From Mesostigma viride (Eukaryota; Streptophyta; Mesostigmatophyceae; Mesostigmatales; Mesostigmataceae): 64,000 nucleotides of DNA. The notes under the pieces are model-generated. The model was not told the DNA's origin and made no database searches. It was given only the letters and a program-made list of their open reading frames with translations. Numbering within the stretch: the first letter of the stretch is position 1; every line of letters starts with the position of its first letter. The stretch spans positions 64,501 through 128,500 of the forward strand of contig RPFO01001113.1 in the NCBI GenBank assembly GCA_009746045.1, read 5' to 3'. A program made the position numbers and the translations under genes. Below, in pieces: positions 41,668-52,612 of this stretch.

Positions 41668-41762
41668 CAGTAGGAACTACACGTAAACCTAGGAACAACC
41701 GAGGCAAAGGACCTAATTTACGTCCGTAACTACAACGAATTGTTACGCGACGTAACAGCTGT

Positions 41763-42167
41763 ACGGGCTGCGAAAAAGTGGCAAGTTTTTTACGGCTGTT
41801 TCCGTGGGCTGGTCAGACATGTTCAGAATTGGGCATGCGAACCTGATGCGAAGGGAATTTCGACCGTCCAGGTGGACGCATCCTATTGGGTCGGACAAGT
41901 AAAAATTTGTGGCGCGGCGCCCCCCCGGCCACAATTGGGGTGGAATTCCAGTGGTATTGGGTGGTAGAACCATTTGGGGGTCTACCACCCAATACCACTG
42001 AATTCCACCTGATTTGGCCAAATTCAGTGGTATTACGGTGGATCAACGGAAATGACCCGTTTTTCCGTTTCGGACCGGAAAAACCCAGTGTGAAAAAATT
42101 TCGTCGATTTTTTTCCGCCCAAAACGGAAATTCGACCGAAAAAAATGCGAGTGTGAAAACCCAGTCA
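41763..42167. repeat. DNA-element remnant with hairpin
   Basis: This continues the locus interrupted by the gypsy element (left part ends at 15939). Positions 41937-42008 form a hairpin of about 30 paired bases: GGTGGAATTC..GGTGGTAGA pairs with TCTACCACC..GAATTCCACC around a loop with CATTTGGGGG. The segment ends GAGTGTGAAAACCC, complementary to the start of the remnant at 7306, so it may be the other end of that family. Confidence 0.45.
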
Positions 42168-43013
42168 TGTTGTAGCATACGCTAAAAGCAGTCAAAACTC
42201 GTCCAAAATCTGGCCGAGGTAACATTACTACCCAACCATCACAAGCCTATGCACAGAAGCAATAAAACAACAAAAAGACAGTCATAAAGCTTCAATTATA
42301 GCCCCGAGACTGGTATCGAAACAATATATGACACATGCGCGGTCACTGAGACATGATAAAAGGCTAAAACGTACCTGGTCGAAACCGCAGATTACCTTGT
42401 TTGCAGGAGCTAGCACGCCCACCCGACGAACGTAGCCGCAAGCATGTCCTGGCCGCCATTGATGGTCAACTGTGCTAGGAACGACGTAACTAACTCATCC
42501 ATGCGCAAAAATCCGAACATTTTCTGCCGAGCAACAGGTACAGCTTGCACTGTCATCGCTTGGCCGCTCACGCGATTTGCTGCGCCGCCACATAACCTCG
42601 AGACATATCTAGGCATTTGTAAATGTTGCATGGCTATGCATATAGCATTTAAAAGACCTAGGGATGATGCCTACAAAGTTTCAGTCGAATACGTCAAGCC
42701 ATGCTCTCGCCCCAGTCAGTGGTTTGTGCCACCATAGCCGCGGACGTGAATAATTTTTATTCACGTCGTCCTCGTTTGGCCATGGTACCCCCCCTACTTT
42801 CGTTGACTGTAGGTCCCTGTCCAGGTGTCCAAAAGTAGTAAACCAGGGGTGTACGTGAAAGTACAAATCTAGATCTCGAATCTGGTCCAAACAGAATATT
42901 CAAACGTTTGCTAGAATTATAGCTAGTTCTGCCACAAACTCAGTCCGATTTTTAGGACTGAGAAAAACTCAGTCCTTCGGACTGAGTACCATTTATTAAG
43001 GGTTAATTAACTA
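42168..43013. mobile_element. Non-autonomous TTAA-ended DNA element, copy 3
   Basis: Aligns with the right half of copy 1 (CACAAGCCTATGCACAGAAG against CACAAGCCGATGCGTAGAGG-type blocks, GCATGGCTATG, CCATGGTACCCCCC). It ends with ACTCAGTCC hairpins and CCATTTATTAAGGG followed by TTAA, the mirror of the left end of copy 2. The left end is disrupted. Confidence 0.5.
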
Positions 43014-43015
43014 AT

Positions 43016-43276
43016 TAGGAACATCACTCCGTTGGGAGTAAATGTAGCACATAGCCCTGAGAAGGGGCATATGGCCTATAATACATTCTAACTAAGCTAC
43101 TTCCTGCAAGGGTGGGAATGTAAACAACACTTGCTCTAGGTGCACTAGGGCACCTGCACCACCCAGTGTCTCGGGCAACACCCAGCTAAGGGGAGCTCGT
43201 CATAGGTGGGGAAGATCATCCGATGGCTATACAAGAGCTAGGGCATGGCTTCTCAGCAGAGAGTGACTCCCTGCAT
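43016..43276. repeat. Dispersed repeat, target of the L1-like insertion
   Basis: Its first part (AACATCACTCCGTTGGGAG) matches the minus strand at 51120-51150 and the remainder matches, inverted, 49640-50275. It is therefore a rearranged piece of the ORF1-only LINE relative family. The sequence resumes at 46560 after the L1-like element. Confidence 0.6.
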
Positions 43277-43531
43277 GGGCACTGCATAATTTTTTTTTCC
43301 GGGTAAATGGGTATTTTTTATTAACCAATAGGAATATCGTTAGGTGAAGAGGTACCACGTATCGACCAGCTGGTTACCCACTGAGGGTAGTGTGATAGGT
43401 GAAAGGTTTAGAAAGGAGCATTATGTGACCAGGGGAGCCAAGTGACGCGCGTAAGGTCACCGTGAGGAATGCAAGTAAACACCCTGTTGCGTCCCAGGAG
43501 AGCATGGAAGAGCTCCAAGGGGCTGGGCCTG

Positions 43532-44792
43532 TCATTGTTGGGCCCGGGGTCCCACACCTTGTATTGTTCTTGCGCCAAGAGCCAAGCGCGACGCATTGCT
43601 GAGTTCCAGAGGAAGATAAACCGCCTCACCACGGCGGCTTTGGTGTATTCGTGCCGCACTTTGAAAACCGTCTCCGGCGTTCTGGATAGTCCAGATCGCA
43701 TATAGCATATTAGTTCGGAGCCATACCCAGGCTAGCTGACTGTCGGATAACTCCTCCCCGGGGGTCCCCGCCATACCGAATATGATACAACGCACGGATA
43801 GCGTTAATGTGGAATGTGGTAGCGCGGTCCATGCGGACCATACGTTAAACAACCATTGCCACACCCTGCTCACTTGGCAGTAGAGAAAGCGGTGCTCAAT
43901 TGTTTCCGAGGGGAAGGTGCACAGGCATGTCGCATCGTGGTGAAACCGACTGCTGAGGGTCGCGTTTACCCCGATTGCCCTGTGCAGTAAAAGATGTTGA
44001 ATGTCGGTCGCTCTGCGGTCCACCAAAGGGTGATCGACCGCCAGGGTGATAAGTTAAATCCAACTGTATCCAGGCCATTGATTGAAAGCCCCATCGTGGG
44101 CGGCCAGGGTGGAGCTTATGGTTCTCGTGCAATAAAATGTCATAACCCCATTCGGCCGTGTACTCGTAAAGACATTTGCTGATCCTAGACATCCCCTTGG
44201 TCAGGGTCCAGCCAAATTCCAGGGGGTCCAATGGTAAAGTATCCAATCGCGTATTGCCTACGTGTAACCAAGTGATGGCCTCCGCCGGGGTCGTGGGGTC
44301 CGGTTGGAACATGCAGGACCTTGATACTAACCACGGGACCATCCGGATACGGTGACATTGGTGGGCTGGAAGACAGACACATAATGTCGCCAACTGATTG
44401 AGGCAAACATTGTGGCCTGGAAGGGTGTCGGCCACTTGGACTTGAATTCCGGCCGGAGGTAACACTCCCCGGACCAGACCTTTGCATGTGGATGTGATCC
44501 CGTCTGGGTAAAAACTGATCCAATCACCCGGTTGGAGGGCCTTGCGTGGGGCCATCATCAGAGCATGCCATGTAGCTGGGATGGCCTGGATGAGGGTGTT
44601 CCAAGCGTGTAGCGATGGCATGTTTTGCACCCAAGCATTAACTTCAGTGTATGCCCGTAACCGATATCTGTCCCCCTGCCACGCGTAGAGATCGAGCACT
44701 CTCAGAACAGGGGGTGATGCGCACAGGAAGCCAGCATAAGGGTTGTGCCCATGTAACGTGCCCAAGGGCTTGCGCGCATTGTCCACAATCAA
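43532..44792 (-). pseudogene. L1-like ORF2 C-terminus with zinc-binding RT domain
   Basis: Two overlapping frames (44792-43896 and 44026-43532) continue the same polyprotein after frameshifts. The second holds a C-x-C then H-x(4)-C arrangement (CLCTFPSETIEHRFLYC) followed by WQWLFNVWSAW, the zinc-binding domain at the C-terminus of plant and algal L1 ORF2 proteins. Confidence 0.75.
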
Positions 44793-44875
44793 ATCATTGA
44801 AATAAAGAATCTGTCGTGCAACCTCCTCACGAGTGGTGGGAAAAACGAGGCGCCCAGGTTTGAGCTTGTGATAAC

Positions 44876-46544
44876 CTAACCATAGGCGCGACCAGTACCA
44901 GGGGAGCCCCTTCGGTATGATATCAGTGTGCAGCCAAGTACTCCAGCGTCAAGGTGCCATGATGTGCCATTAGCATGGGTGTAAATAGCGGAGAGAGACT
45001 CTTTTGCCAACAGGCATCCACCAGGGTGCGTATTCACTTCCATGTACACGCTGATCACTTGTTTAGCATACATCGACCACAAGCGCCATTGTATGTTGTG
45101 TAGCCCTAGACCACCGTGCAACCATGACATAAAGGACATATCCCGGCTGATCCAGCCATGTACCGTGTGAGATATCAAACCTTTCTGTTTCCAAACAAAA
45201 TTGCTGCCGATGCGTTGGATAAGCTGGATGGTATGATCGTTGGGAGGGGGTGCCAGACAGTAGTATAAAACCTTGGAGAACAAGAGTTGGTTGACGATCA
45301 GTGATTTTCCTCGTAAGCTCATCCGCTGGACGCCACCCCACCGCCCTGCCGTGAGGAGCACTCCTGCAAGTTTGCCCACGTGGTTGGTTTCGTCATATAA
45401 AAACGCACGATGTTCAGCCAAACGTCCCTCTGGCGTGCAGCCAATGGGGCAGTTGTGCAAAAGATGGTGTTCACCTGGTTTGACCCATGTCATGGCCAGG
45501 TGAGAGGGGGTTATCCGAGATGGGTTGGGTTTGCCAATGTGCAGTCCCGTGGACTTTTGCACATTACAACGTTGTTGTGAGGCCACAGAGTACGTGTTGA
45601 TATTTTCCAAGACAGCATTCACTTCCTGGAGAGAGATGCAAACATTGGTGGTGTCATCCACATAGGCTATCTGTACAATACCTTTGGCAAGCGGGAAGCC
45701 CTGTAGACGAGGGTCGTGCTGGTGGAGCCAAAACAATCCTGCGTGTGCCAGTAGGAACAAGATGGGGGACATACAATCTCCTTGGGGGAGGGATCTTGAG
45801 CTGTGGCCAAGTGCAGATTTGTGACCGTTGATAAGGATGTACCAGGTTAGCGATTTGATCATTCCCATGATGACCGTTAGGATGCGTGGGCCAAACCCTA
45901 AGCCGATCAATATGTGTCGGAGGTACGCCCAGCACATGCGGTCAAACGCTTTTTCAAAATCCCAAAAGAGGATAAAGCCAGCGATGTCGTCGCGCCATGC
46001 CTTCTCTACTATGTCCATTATGAGGGTGATGCTATCATTGATATGGAGGTTAGCACGGAAGCCTACTTGCTCCGGGCCTATAAGGCAGTCGAGAACAGAG
46101 TAGAGCCTTTGCTGAATTATCTTGCTAATGATTTTGTACGCAACCGTGAGGAGGCGTATTGGCCGGTAATTTTTCCACTGTGTTTTGTCACCCTTTTTGA
46201 ACAATAATATGAGGGCTGTTTCGGCCCATTGACCCGTAATCTGTCCATGTTGCCAGATTTCTAGTATGCATTGATAGAAATCTACGTGTAAAAGGGACCA
46301 AAAAGTTTTCCAAAACTCGATGGGAAGCCCGTCCACCCCTGGGGCACTACCGGTCTGGATGTGTTGCATGGCATTTATAGTAGCCTCCTCCATGGAGGGG
46401 GTTTGGTCTAGTTGGTGTTGTTGCGCAAGTGTGAGGCGGCGTGGGATAGCTTGTAAAATGTTTGCTATGGCCGCGTCGGCTTCGGGGTTGGGTTCATTTT
46501 GGAACAGCGAGGTGTAGAAACGATGTCCACTTTCTAGGATGGGG
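44876..46544 (-). pseudogene. L1-like reverse transcriptase
   Basis: About 550 codons with the plant/algal L1 pattern: GSAPGVDGLPIEFWK, LLFKKGDKTQWKNYRPI, GPEQVGFRANLHIND, FWDFEKAFDRM (motif A), SLPQGDCMSPILF (motif B) and AYVDDTTN (active site). Downstream come the thumb-like GVLLTAGRWGGVQRMSLRG region and a Trp-rich stretch. There is no ATG at a natural start; the frame simply begins at the truncation. Confidence 0.88.
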
Positions 46545-46559
46545 GGGCACTGCATAATT

Positions 46560-46840
46560 AAATAAAGCTAGGCATCATCTGTTTTATTTATCACAGTCGT
46601 TTGCAGGTGGCCGGCGCCCAGCCTCATAATTATTTAGTAAATCTACCAATGCGGACGGTGTACACGAACGCGGTCAACCCAACCCGCCAAGTACTTTCTG
46701 AGGCGGGGCGGCTGGACGGGAGGGCACACATTTGCTACAGCGTTTTGATTATAGTGGCGGATCAATTGACGCCGAGTGTGGCGGTGACACGCTAATTTGG
46801 GGAAAATGTGGCCGTGGCGGGACGGCACTGTTTTAGTTCA
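46560..46840. other. No gene seen
   Basis: The first ~25 bases continue the interrupted repeat; the rest has no recognisable feature. Confidence 0.4.
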
Positions 46841-46851
46841 GCCCGTCCAAG

Positions 46852-47297
46852 ATGCCACACGTGGCCCCCGCGGGACTGCGCCCAGCTCAGCCTGGCCGGC
46901 ACCTCCTGACGTGGGCCGGGCCCCGTGATGCTAGATCGACGCCGCAAGGCCCGCACCATATCAAAGAACAGCTAGTAGAGGACATGGGGGGCCTAGGCCT
47001 CTCCGTGATTTGGAAAAAGATGATGGACAAGGCCAAGTGGGCCCACGTCATAGAGGACAACGAGCCCCCCCCCTTGGGGAAGCGCCCGCGTGTGCAAACA
47101 TACATACGGGAAGCACGCCAGACAGGTCCCCTATAGGTAGAGTTGTTGTTGATATGTTTGTAGATAGCTGTTGTAGATAGATTAGACCGGCCAGTAGGAC
47201 TGTTTGCACCCATCCATCCATCCATCAGGGTTAATGCTCCGTGACTCCCCAACGGGAGCACGAGTCTAATTAATTAATTAATTAATTAATTAATTAA
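46852..47297 (+). mobile_element. LINE 3' fragment with TTAA-repeat tail
   Basis: The frame 46852-47136 (QPGRHLLTWAGP, QLVEDMGGLGLSV, MMDKAKWAHV) aligns with the very C-terminus of the LINE ORF2 at 14260-14460 (QPGRHLLLWQGP, QLLEDAGLLGLSV, MIDKEKWAAI). After a short 3' region with CATC repeats (47211-47226) it ends in a TTAA-repeat tail at 47267-47297. It is a severely 5'-truncated copy of a related LINE whose tail motif differs (TTAA instead of ACTT). Confidence 0.82.
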
Positions 47298-47502
47298 GAT
47301 GCCACAATGGGCGGTGCTGGTGCTACATTCAGTGTTGTTGTTGGTAAGTAAGTCACGGGTTGGCGGCCGTGCTGAGAGCGCACAGTAGTTGGCCGGGGTG
47401 GGTCAGCTTGACGTCTGAAAAGTCAGAAACTCAGGGGGGGAAACCGAGGTCGGTTATCCAGGGTAAGAATCCGACGCCGAAACCAACGGCCAGGGTGGAA
47501 TC

Positions 47503-49507
47503 TTGCCAGCGGCAGGTGGCCGGCATGCCTACTGTACTCTAGTATCGACCAATGACAGACGCTCCTCGACGCAACGCAGCCTGGCGGCTGCGCTCGGGAA
47601 TGAAACTACGTCTGCAGCTCCGGCTGCAGCTTCGCCATCAGCACCGGAAGGCAGTGGTGACACTAGTCGCGCACTGGTGGTCGCCCAGATACCTCCCGGG
47701 CTTTCCTCGCCCTCTTCATCGCCTGACCCAAAGCGCAGTCGCCCAGGCGAACCTGGCTGGTCTGAGCGTGATTTTGACCTTGATCGGCTCGATCTTTAAC
47801 ACCTTCGACGTCAGCAGGCCTGCCTTAATTTTTCGACGTGCCACCCATCAAGATACTGGAGCTCGTGTTTTACATACGGGTCACACGCCTCACTGCTGGC
47901 CCGGCCTGTGCCAGCAACTCCACTCCAAAACCCACTTTAATTCAGCAACGGAGCTGACGGCCGGTTTTCCAACCGCGTATATCTGACTGCCCTTCGACCA
48001 GCCTGGCCGGCTGGTCTCGCCCCCGCCTTCAGCTCGCAGCTCTCTTTACCCTCATTAAGCGCTCGGCCGAGGACCTCCTGCACCCCGCCCCCATTACCGA
48101 ATCTACCTTCCTCCACCACCTCCACGACGCCCTCTCACAGCACGTGACGCCCATTGCTGCAGATGTGGCAGCTGTGACGTGGGTCGCGGCGCTGGCTGCT
48201 GAGCTCCCCACCATCCCCACCGCCACCGCCACCCTCCTCGCCCCCCCCCCCCCCCCCCCCTCCGCCTCCACTGACTCCATCACCGCGCCCAGCTCCGCGA
48301 CATCGACCAGCGTGTTAATTAAGGACAATGCCCTCGCAATCGAGAGTCCTGCAGAACACCGCAGGCCTTGAGCACCGCCCAGGCGGTGAAGGACATTAGT
48401 TAGTCTCCATGCTTTGCTGGAGACTAAGTCTCAAAGGCATTGTGAATACAACGTATGAATAAGCCTTGTAAACCTACGTTGGTATGTGAATATAAATACC
48501 ACGTGGGCTATGCAGATAGGAATGCTAGTTGAGTCGCATACGTTTCCCTAGATAGGTACTTTGGGTACTGAGGTACGTGACAGATGTCAGTACCCAGTAT
48601 ACGTAGTGTCCTGTCATTGGACGGTACTAGAGTATCCTAGATAGGGACCGTACGGCAGCGTGCATTGATCTGTGATCGCACGATGCAGTGACTAGACGGC
48701 GACCTGTCATCGTGTGGCCTCGGGCCAACGGTCTGCACCCAACGGTCACTGGCGGCGCAGCCGGTGAGAGGAACGTTGATAAAGGGTAAACCTATTTTCT
48801 AATGAACCAAGCAATTCATTGCTCACAGCATACAGTGTTCTCAAGCAATATATCACGTCGTTCATTTCTCATTCCTAACTACATTGCCGCCAAGCCAGCC
48901 CCTGCTGGCCTGGCCGGCGATGCTCCTCCCAATGATCACGACCTGGGCGGACATGCTTAAGCAGCACACCACCTCCACCACCTCCGCCGTCGCAGCCCAG
49001 CTCCAGCGGCAGGTCTACGCTTGACCTCCGCGAGGAGGCCGAGCTCGCCAAGCGCAGCCTCAACGTCATTGTCAGGAACTTCGACATCATTGGAGGAAGG
49101 TGAGAATTCGATCCGAGAAGCTTACGCGTGCGTTTGAGAGAGAAATCCTTGGTCGCATGGGCCTTAATGGTGAGATCGAGCTGGTCGCCCACCGCCTTCC
49201 CCGCGTGCGGGGTAAGGCAGGGGCGCGCGCGCCCCCGCTCCTTCTCACCTTACAGAACCCGGCGGACGAGATTTCTTTCCTCAGACGCCGCAAGCGGCTC
49301 GAGGAGACTCACTTCATCCTTGACGACGACTTGACCCTGGCGCAGCAACAACGGCGACGGGAGCTATGGCCGACCTACCTCCAGCTCCGGCAGACCAAGC
49401 TAGGCGGGGCAGCCGGTGTATACTGGAAGGGGGCGGCCATCTACGTCGGCCACAAGCCCTGGCATGCGACCCCCGCGGCCCCAACGACTCCAGACGCCCC
49501 AGCTTAG
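47503..49507 (+). pseudogene. ORF1-only LINE relative, split by a solo LTR
   Basis: The N-terminal frame 47503-47799 has SGDTSRALVVAQIP and an acidic-basic end. A middle part (about 48030-48397, LIKRSAEDLLHPAPITEST, MTPIAADVAAVTWVAALAAE) runs into a poly-Pro tract coded by about 20 C at 48241-48260. It continues after the solo LTR (AVKDIAAKPAPAGLAG across the junction; REEAELAKRSLNVIVRNFDI) to the C-terminal frame 49100-49507 with LDDDLTLAQQQRRRELW and YWKGAAIYVGHKPW, the ORF1 signature shared with 8029-8502. Frameshifts are present. No ORF2 follows, so this is either non-autonomous or internally deleted. Confidence 0.6.
48398..48880. mobile_element. Solo LTR, 483 bp, ACATT duplication
   Basis: Flanked by ACATT at 48393-48397 and 48881-48885; removing it joins the ORF1-like frame exactly. 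Ends are AGTTAG and CTAACT. It begins with a hairpin (AGTCTCC..GGAGACT), has a TATA-like GAATATAAATACC near 48490 and GTAAACCTATTTTC near 48787. The AGTTA..TAACT termini and 5-bp duplication are the same as those of the palindromic elements. Confidence 0.75.
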
Positions 49508-49559
49508 GGGAATACAGCAGTAGTAGTGTAGAATAGATAGACCGTGGCCATGTACATGT

Positions 49560-50290
49560 AAGCGGCCTGCTACAGGCACTATACCAGCTGATTCACGAGA
49601 ATTATTTAGCCATGTACATGCATGTGCCTATGATGTGCGGCACCCCCCAGATGATGCCTAGCTTTATGTAGTTATGCTGCGCCCATGCAGAGAGCTGCTC
49701 TCTGCTGAGATGCCACGCTCTAGCTTTTCTATCAAGGAGACAACCAGCGCAGGCCAGCTGAATCGGGAGAATCCGGACCATGGTAGCTCGAACCTGCCGT
49801 TATCTTGTCCGCGTGTTCGAGTCGTTCAGGATGATGAATATGAATGGTGATGGAAATGTGTAGCCTTGTGCATTGAAATTATGGCTGGCTTACGTGTATA
49901 GAGCGACTAGATGACCTAGATGGTGGGGCCGGGAACAGCTTGCTTGATCATGCAGGGCGTGTGTTTCGAGCCTCTGGCCGGGAGTGTCTAGGGGTAAGCA
50001 TGCACCATAGCTGCGATCGCTCTCCCACCATTTACGAGGAAATACCCGCAAATGGGAAACCACTGAAAAGGTCTAGCTAGTCATTCATTACGTTGTATAA
50101 TAGCTGTGACGATCTTCCCCCCCATGACAGGCTCCCCCTTAGCTGGGCATAGCTTGATAGATCATGGGGATGCAGGTGCCCTGGTGCACCTAGAGCAAGG
50201 GTCGTTTACATTCCCACCCTTAATTGCAGGAAGTAGCTTAGAATGTATTATAGGCCATATGCCCCTTAATTAGTTAATTAATTAATAAGC
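49560..50290 (+). repeat. 3' region of the ORF1-only element / dispersed repeat
   Basis: No coding frame. Parts recur at 866-1110 (direct), 1825-1955 (inverted) and 43050-43276 (inverted). It ends in a TTAATT-rich tail at 50268-50290, suggesting a LINE-type 3' end. Confidence 0.55.
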
Positions 50291-50660
50291 ACGTGACTGC
50301 GTCACGTGGGTGCCAATACAGAGTAAAGGAACCTTCGACCCTATATACACAGCGAGAAGGAGGGAGGGCGCCCTAGCTTCTCTCACTGCCGCAAGTGGGC
50401 AGGCCACAGAGCGCTCTCTCCACGGCATGGTGCATCATGCCGGGGCGCAACACTGTGGGTGCAATACAACCAGTGCAATACCAAAATAGGTAGGCTGACG
50501 CATAGCTTATGCTACAAATGTGAGGAGGGCTCAAGACGCGTCGGCTAAGCTGATGACCACAAGGTGCCAGAGCTAATTGAAGGTACTATAACGCTGTGCG
50601 CTAATATCGGGTCAAGTGCTGTAATGCCTAAGCTATCCCATAATCGATTGCCCCCAGCTC
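50291..50660. other. LTR-like segment, unproven
   Basis: Starts with an inverted repeat (CACGTGAC TGC GTCACGTG, 50293-50311) and has CTATATACACAGCG near 50341, like a promoter in an LTR. I could not find a target duplication or partner. Confidence 0.25.
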
Positions 50661-50665
50661 GACAA

Positions 50666-51115
50666 CTAGCTTGAGTGCTCTATCCCGGGGAAGCCCGGGG
50701 GGGCTTCCACAGTTTCTTGTTGACATAAAGGTCCCCACCCTGCCAGTACACTTGGGGCTTCTCGGGGTAATTGGTCTTGTGGCGGATGTAGTCGGGCCAC
50801 TGATCGCGGCGTTGCTGCTGCTGGGCTGGCGTCAGGTCGTCGTCGAGCGGTCGCCAGGAGGTGTCCACCAGCTTCTTGCGGCGAGAGAGGAACCGAACTC
50901 GGGCTGTGATGTCGCTGAAGGTGAGGACCACTGGAGGGGGCCCAGCCTTGGCCTGTGGACTGATGGGGCAGGCAGTAGGCGCCCTGCAGTGCCGCACCTG
51001 GCAGCTCCATGCACGCCAAGAGCTGTTTCTTCAGCTCGTCGAGAAGAGAGTCTGGGGTCTCCTCCGGCTGCATGTCGAAGCGCCTGAGGATCGGACCCGG
51101 CAGCCCCTTCTCAAG
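50666..51115 (-). pseudogene. LINE ORF1 C-terminal fragment
   Basis: Overlapping minus-strand frames encode PLDDDLTPAQQQQRRDQW and QVYWQGGDLYVNKKLW, the ORF1 signature of 49100-49507 and 8029-8502. The N-terminal half is in another frame (MQPEETPDSLLDELKKQL). It is a decayed fragment. Confidence 0.7.
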
Positions 51116-51119
51116 GGCT

Positions 51120-51790
51120 ATGTGCTACATATACTCCCAACGGAGTTATGTTCCTAATTAATTAATTAACTGTCATTAATTAATTAATTAATGACAGACC
51201 CAATTCTACCATATTGAGACAACTGCGGGAGGTTCTCATGCAAACTTGGATGCATAGTCCTCCCCAACTCTAGAGTATGATCCATACAGGGGGGGGCCCA
51301 CAATCAATCTACAATACCCATGCCAAATTTTATTACTTGAGGAGACGCCATTTCAACAAATACATGACAATTGATGCTCATTATGAATGCGTTTCCACAT
51401 GAAATCATTACCATTTCATGCAATTTGGTCACTGGTGCGCTTTCCGCGTGCACTTTTCATTACTAGATTGCTTAAATTTATTAAAATTTATTAACATTTA
51501 TTAAAATTTATTCAAGTCGGGGTAAAATTGGCTGTTTTTGTCAAAGTGTCATGCACTCGGAGGGTAAGCAAGTGAGACAAGTTGTAGATTAAATTTACAA
51601 TTGCACAACCCTCTCCACGACCCCGCTAGTTCTATTTATAGAACGAATTATAATTATTGCCAAAATTGTGCACAAGCCTGTGCACAACCCAACCAGTAAT
51701 TCCCACTTGAACTTTGAATATTCAAGTGAATGCTCTGGAGACAGATGTACAGATCGATCTTTACAAATGTACACGAGTTCAGATCAAGCT
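51120..51790. other. AT-rich intergenic region with a perfect palindrome
   Basis: At about 51168-51195 CTGTCATTAATTAA runs into its own complement, a 28-bp perfect palindrome next to a TTAATT tail. The rest is AT-rich with ATTTATTAAAATTTATT repeats near 51475-51510 and no gene; it should include the 3' end of the minus-strand gene that stops at 51793. Confidence 0.5.
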
Positions 51791-51792
51791 AT

Positions 51793-52612
51793 CTAACTAC
51801 CTACTAACAGGCGTTTCTTTACAGGTGCCCGTCCGCTGGGCTTCTTTACACCCCCCTCCCGCACATCTGCGCCAGCCTTCCCTTGAGGTTTTCGTTTGCC
51901 CTGCCCTGCGGCTTGGTCTCCCCCCTTCTCTTGGAGTCGTGGGGAAGATCTGGTCGCTGGGGAAGATCTGGTCGCCAGGTACCCCTTGTCCATCCACCAC
52001 TCCAAATACGTTCCCTCAGGTGGCTTGAAACAGTTCCGCATCTCGTCTTGTTGTACCTTGAAAATTATGTTGGGCATCGTCCCCTGCTCCCCATTAATCC
52101 AGATTCCCTTTTCGTCACACCCTTCTGCCCAAAATTTAACGTACCACACGCCCGTTTTATCCACCTTTCGAACGACTCCATGCACCAGGAACGTGTCGAC
52201 GTGGAAATCAGGCATGTGTGCCAGCTTCATTGGGTCTGCATTGAGTTTAGCCACCGAATCAGCAGCCCACGTGGGCTTCCACAACGTATCAAGGCGCTGG
52301 GATTGGTTCTTCCGATACTGGCAAAATTCACCGCCGTGCTTGCACAATACCGAAACCGGACATCCAACAGGCGAGCGGGGCACGACCCGTTTCCCCCCCC
52401 CCCACCTTCCAGATTCTCCATCCACGTCTGCCAACTTGGTGGTGGCACTTTCTTGTCTAGTGGCTTGGGCTGGGTTGCGGTAACTGTGACACGTCTTTGT
52501 GGCGCTTCCTCCTCAGGTTCCGATTCTTCCGATTCTTCCGAATCTTCCTCAAACCCTTTGGGTGGGCCGCCATGCGCGTCATCCTTTGGCGGCTCCTCTT
52601 CAGACTCGTCAC
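51793..52612 (-). CDS. Last exon
   Basis: Acidic start ([26 protein letters not shown]), then [15 protein letters not shown], a frameshift in a run of about 11 C near 52391-52402, and a globular end ([50 protein letters not shown]), finishing with a Lys/Gly-rich tail and a stop at 51793. Confidence 0.65.

Larger units (their letters stand above)
15940..41757 (-). mobile_element. Ty3/gypsy chromovirus with nested insertions
   Basis: A minus-strand LTR retrotransposon bounded by LTRs beginning TGTTAC and ending GTAACA, with GCTGT target duplications at 15935-15939 and 41758-41762. Reading on the minus strand the order is 5' LTR, primer-binding site, RNase H1-type hybrid-binding ORF, Gag, protease-RT-RNase H-integrase-chromodomain, two extra ORFs, polypurine tract, 3' LTR. 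Removing the three inserted elements at 20786-22669, 24319-29816 and 34762-41667 leaves about 11.5 kb, long for the superfamily because of the extra ORFs. Frameshifts in Pol and the insertions make this copy defective. Confidence 0.93.
34280..41757 (-). repeat. 5' LTR of the gypsy element, split by copia
   Basis: The LTR parts are 34280-34761 and 41673-41757. They join across a CAGTA duplication (34757-34761 and 41668-41672) to give the same 565-bp LTR as at 15940. Everything between is the copia element. Confidence 0.9.
43292..46544 (-). mobile_element. 5'-truncated L1-like LINE with 15-bp target duplication
   Basis: The flanks 43277-43291 and 46545-46559 are both GGGCACTGCATAATT. The minus-strand 3' end is a short A run (T run at 43292-43298). 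The coding part starts just before the RT domain, so endonuclease and ORF1 were lost by 5' truncation on insertion, the usual fate of L1 copies. Confidence 0.9.
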
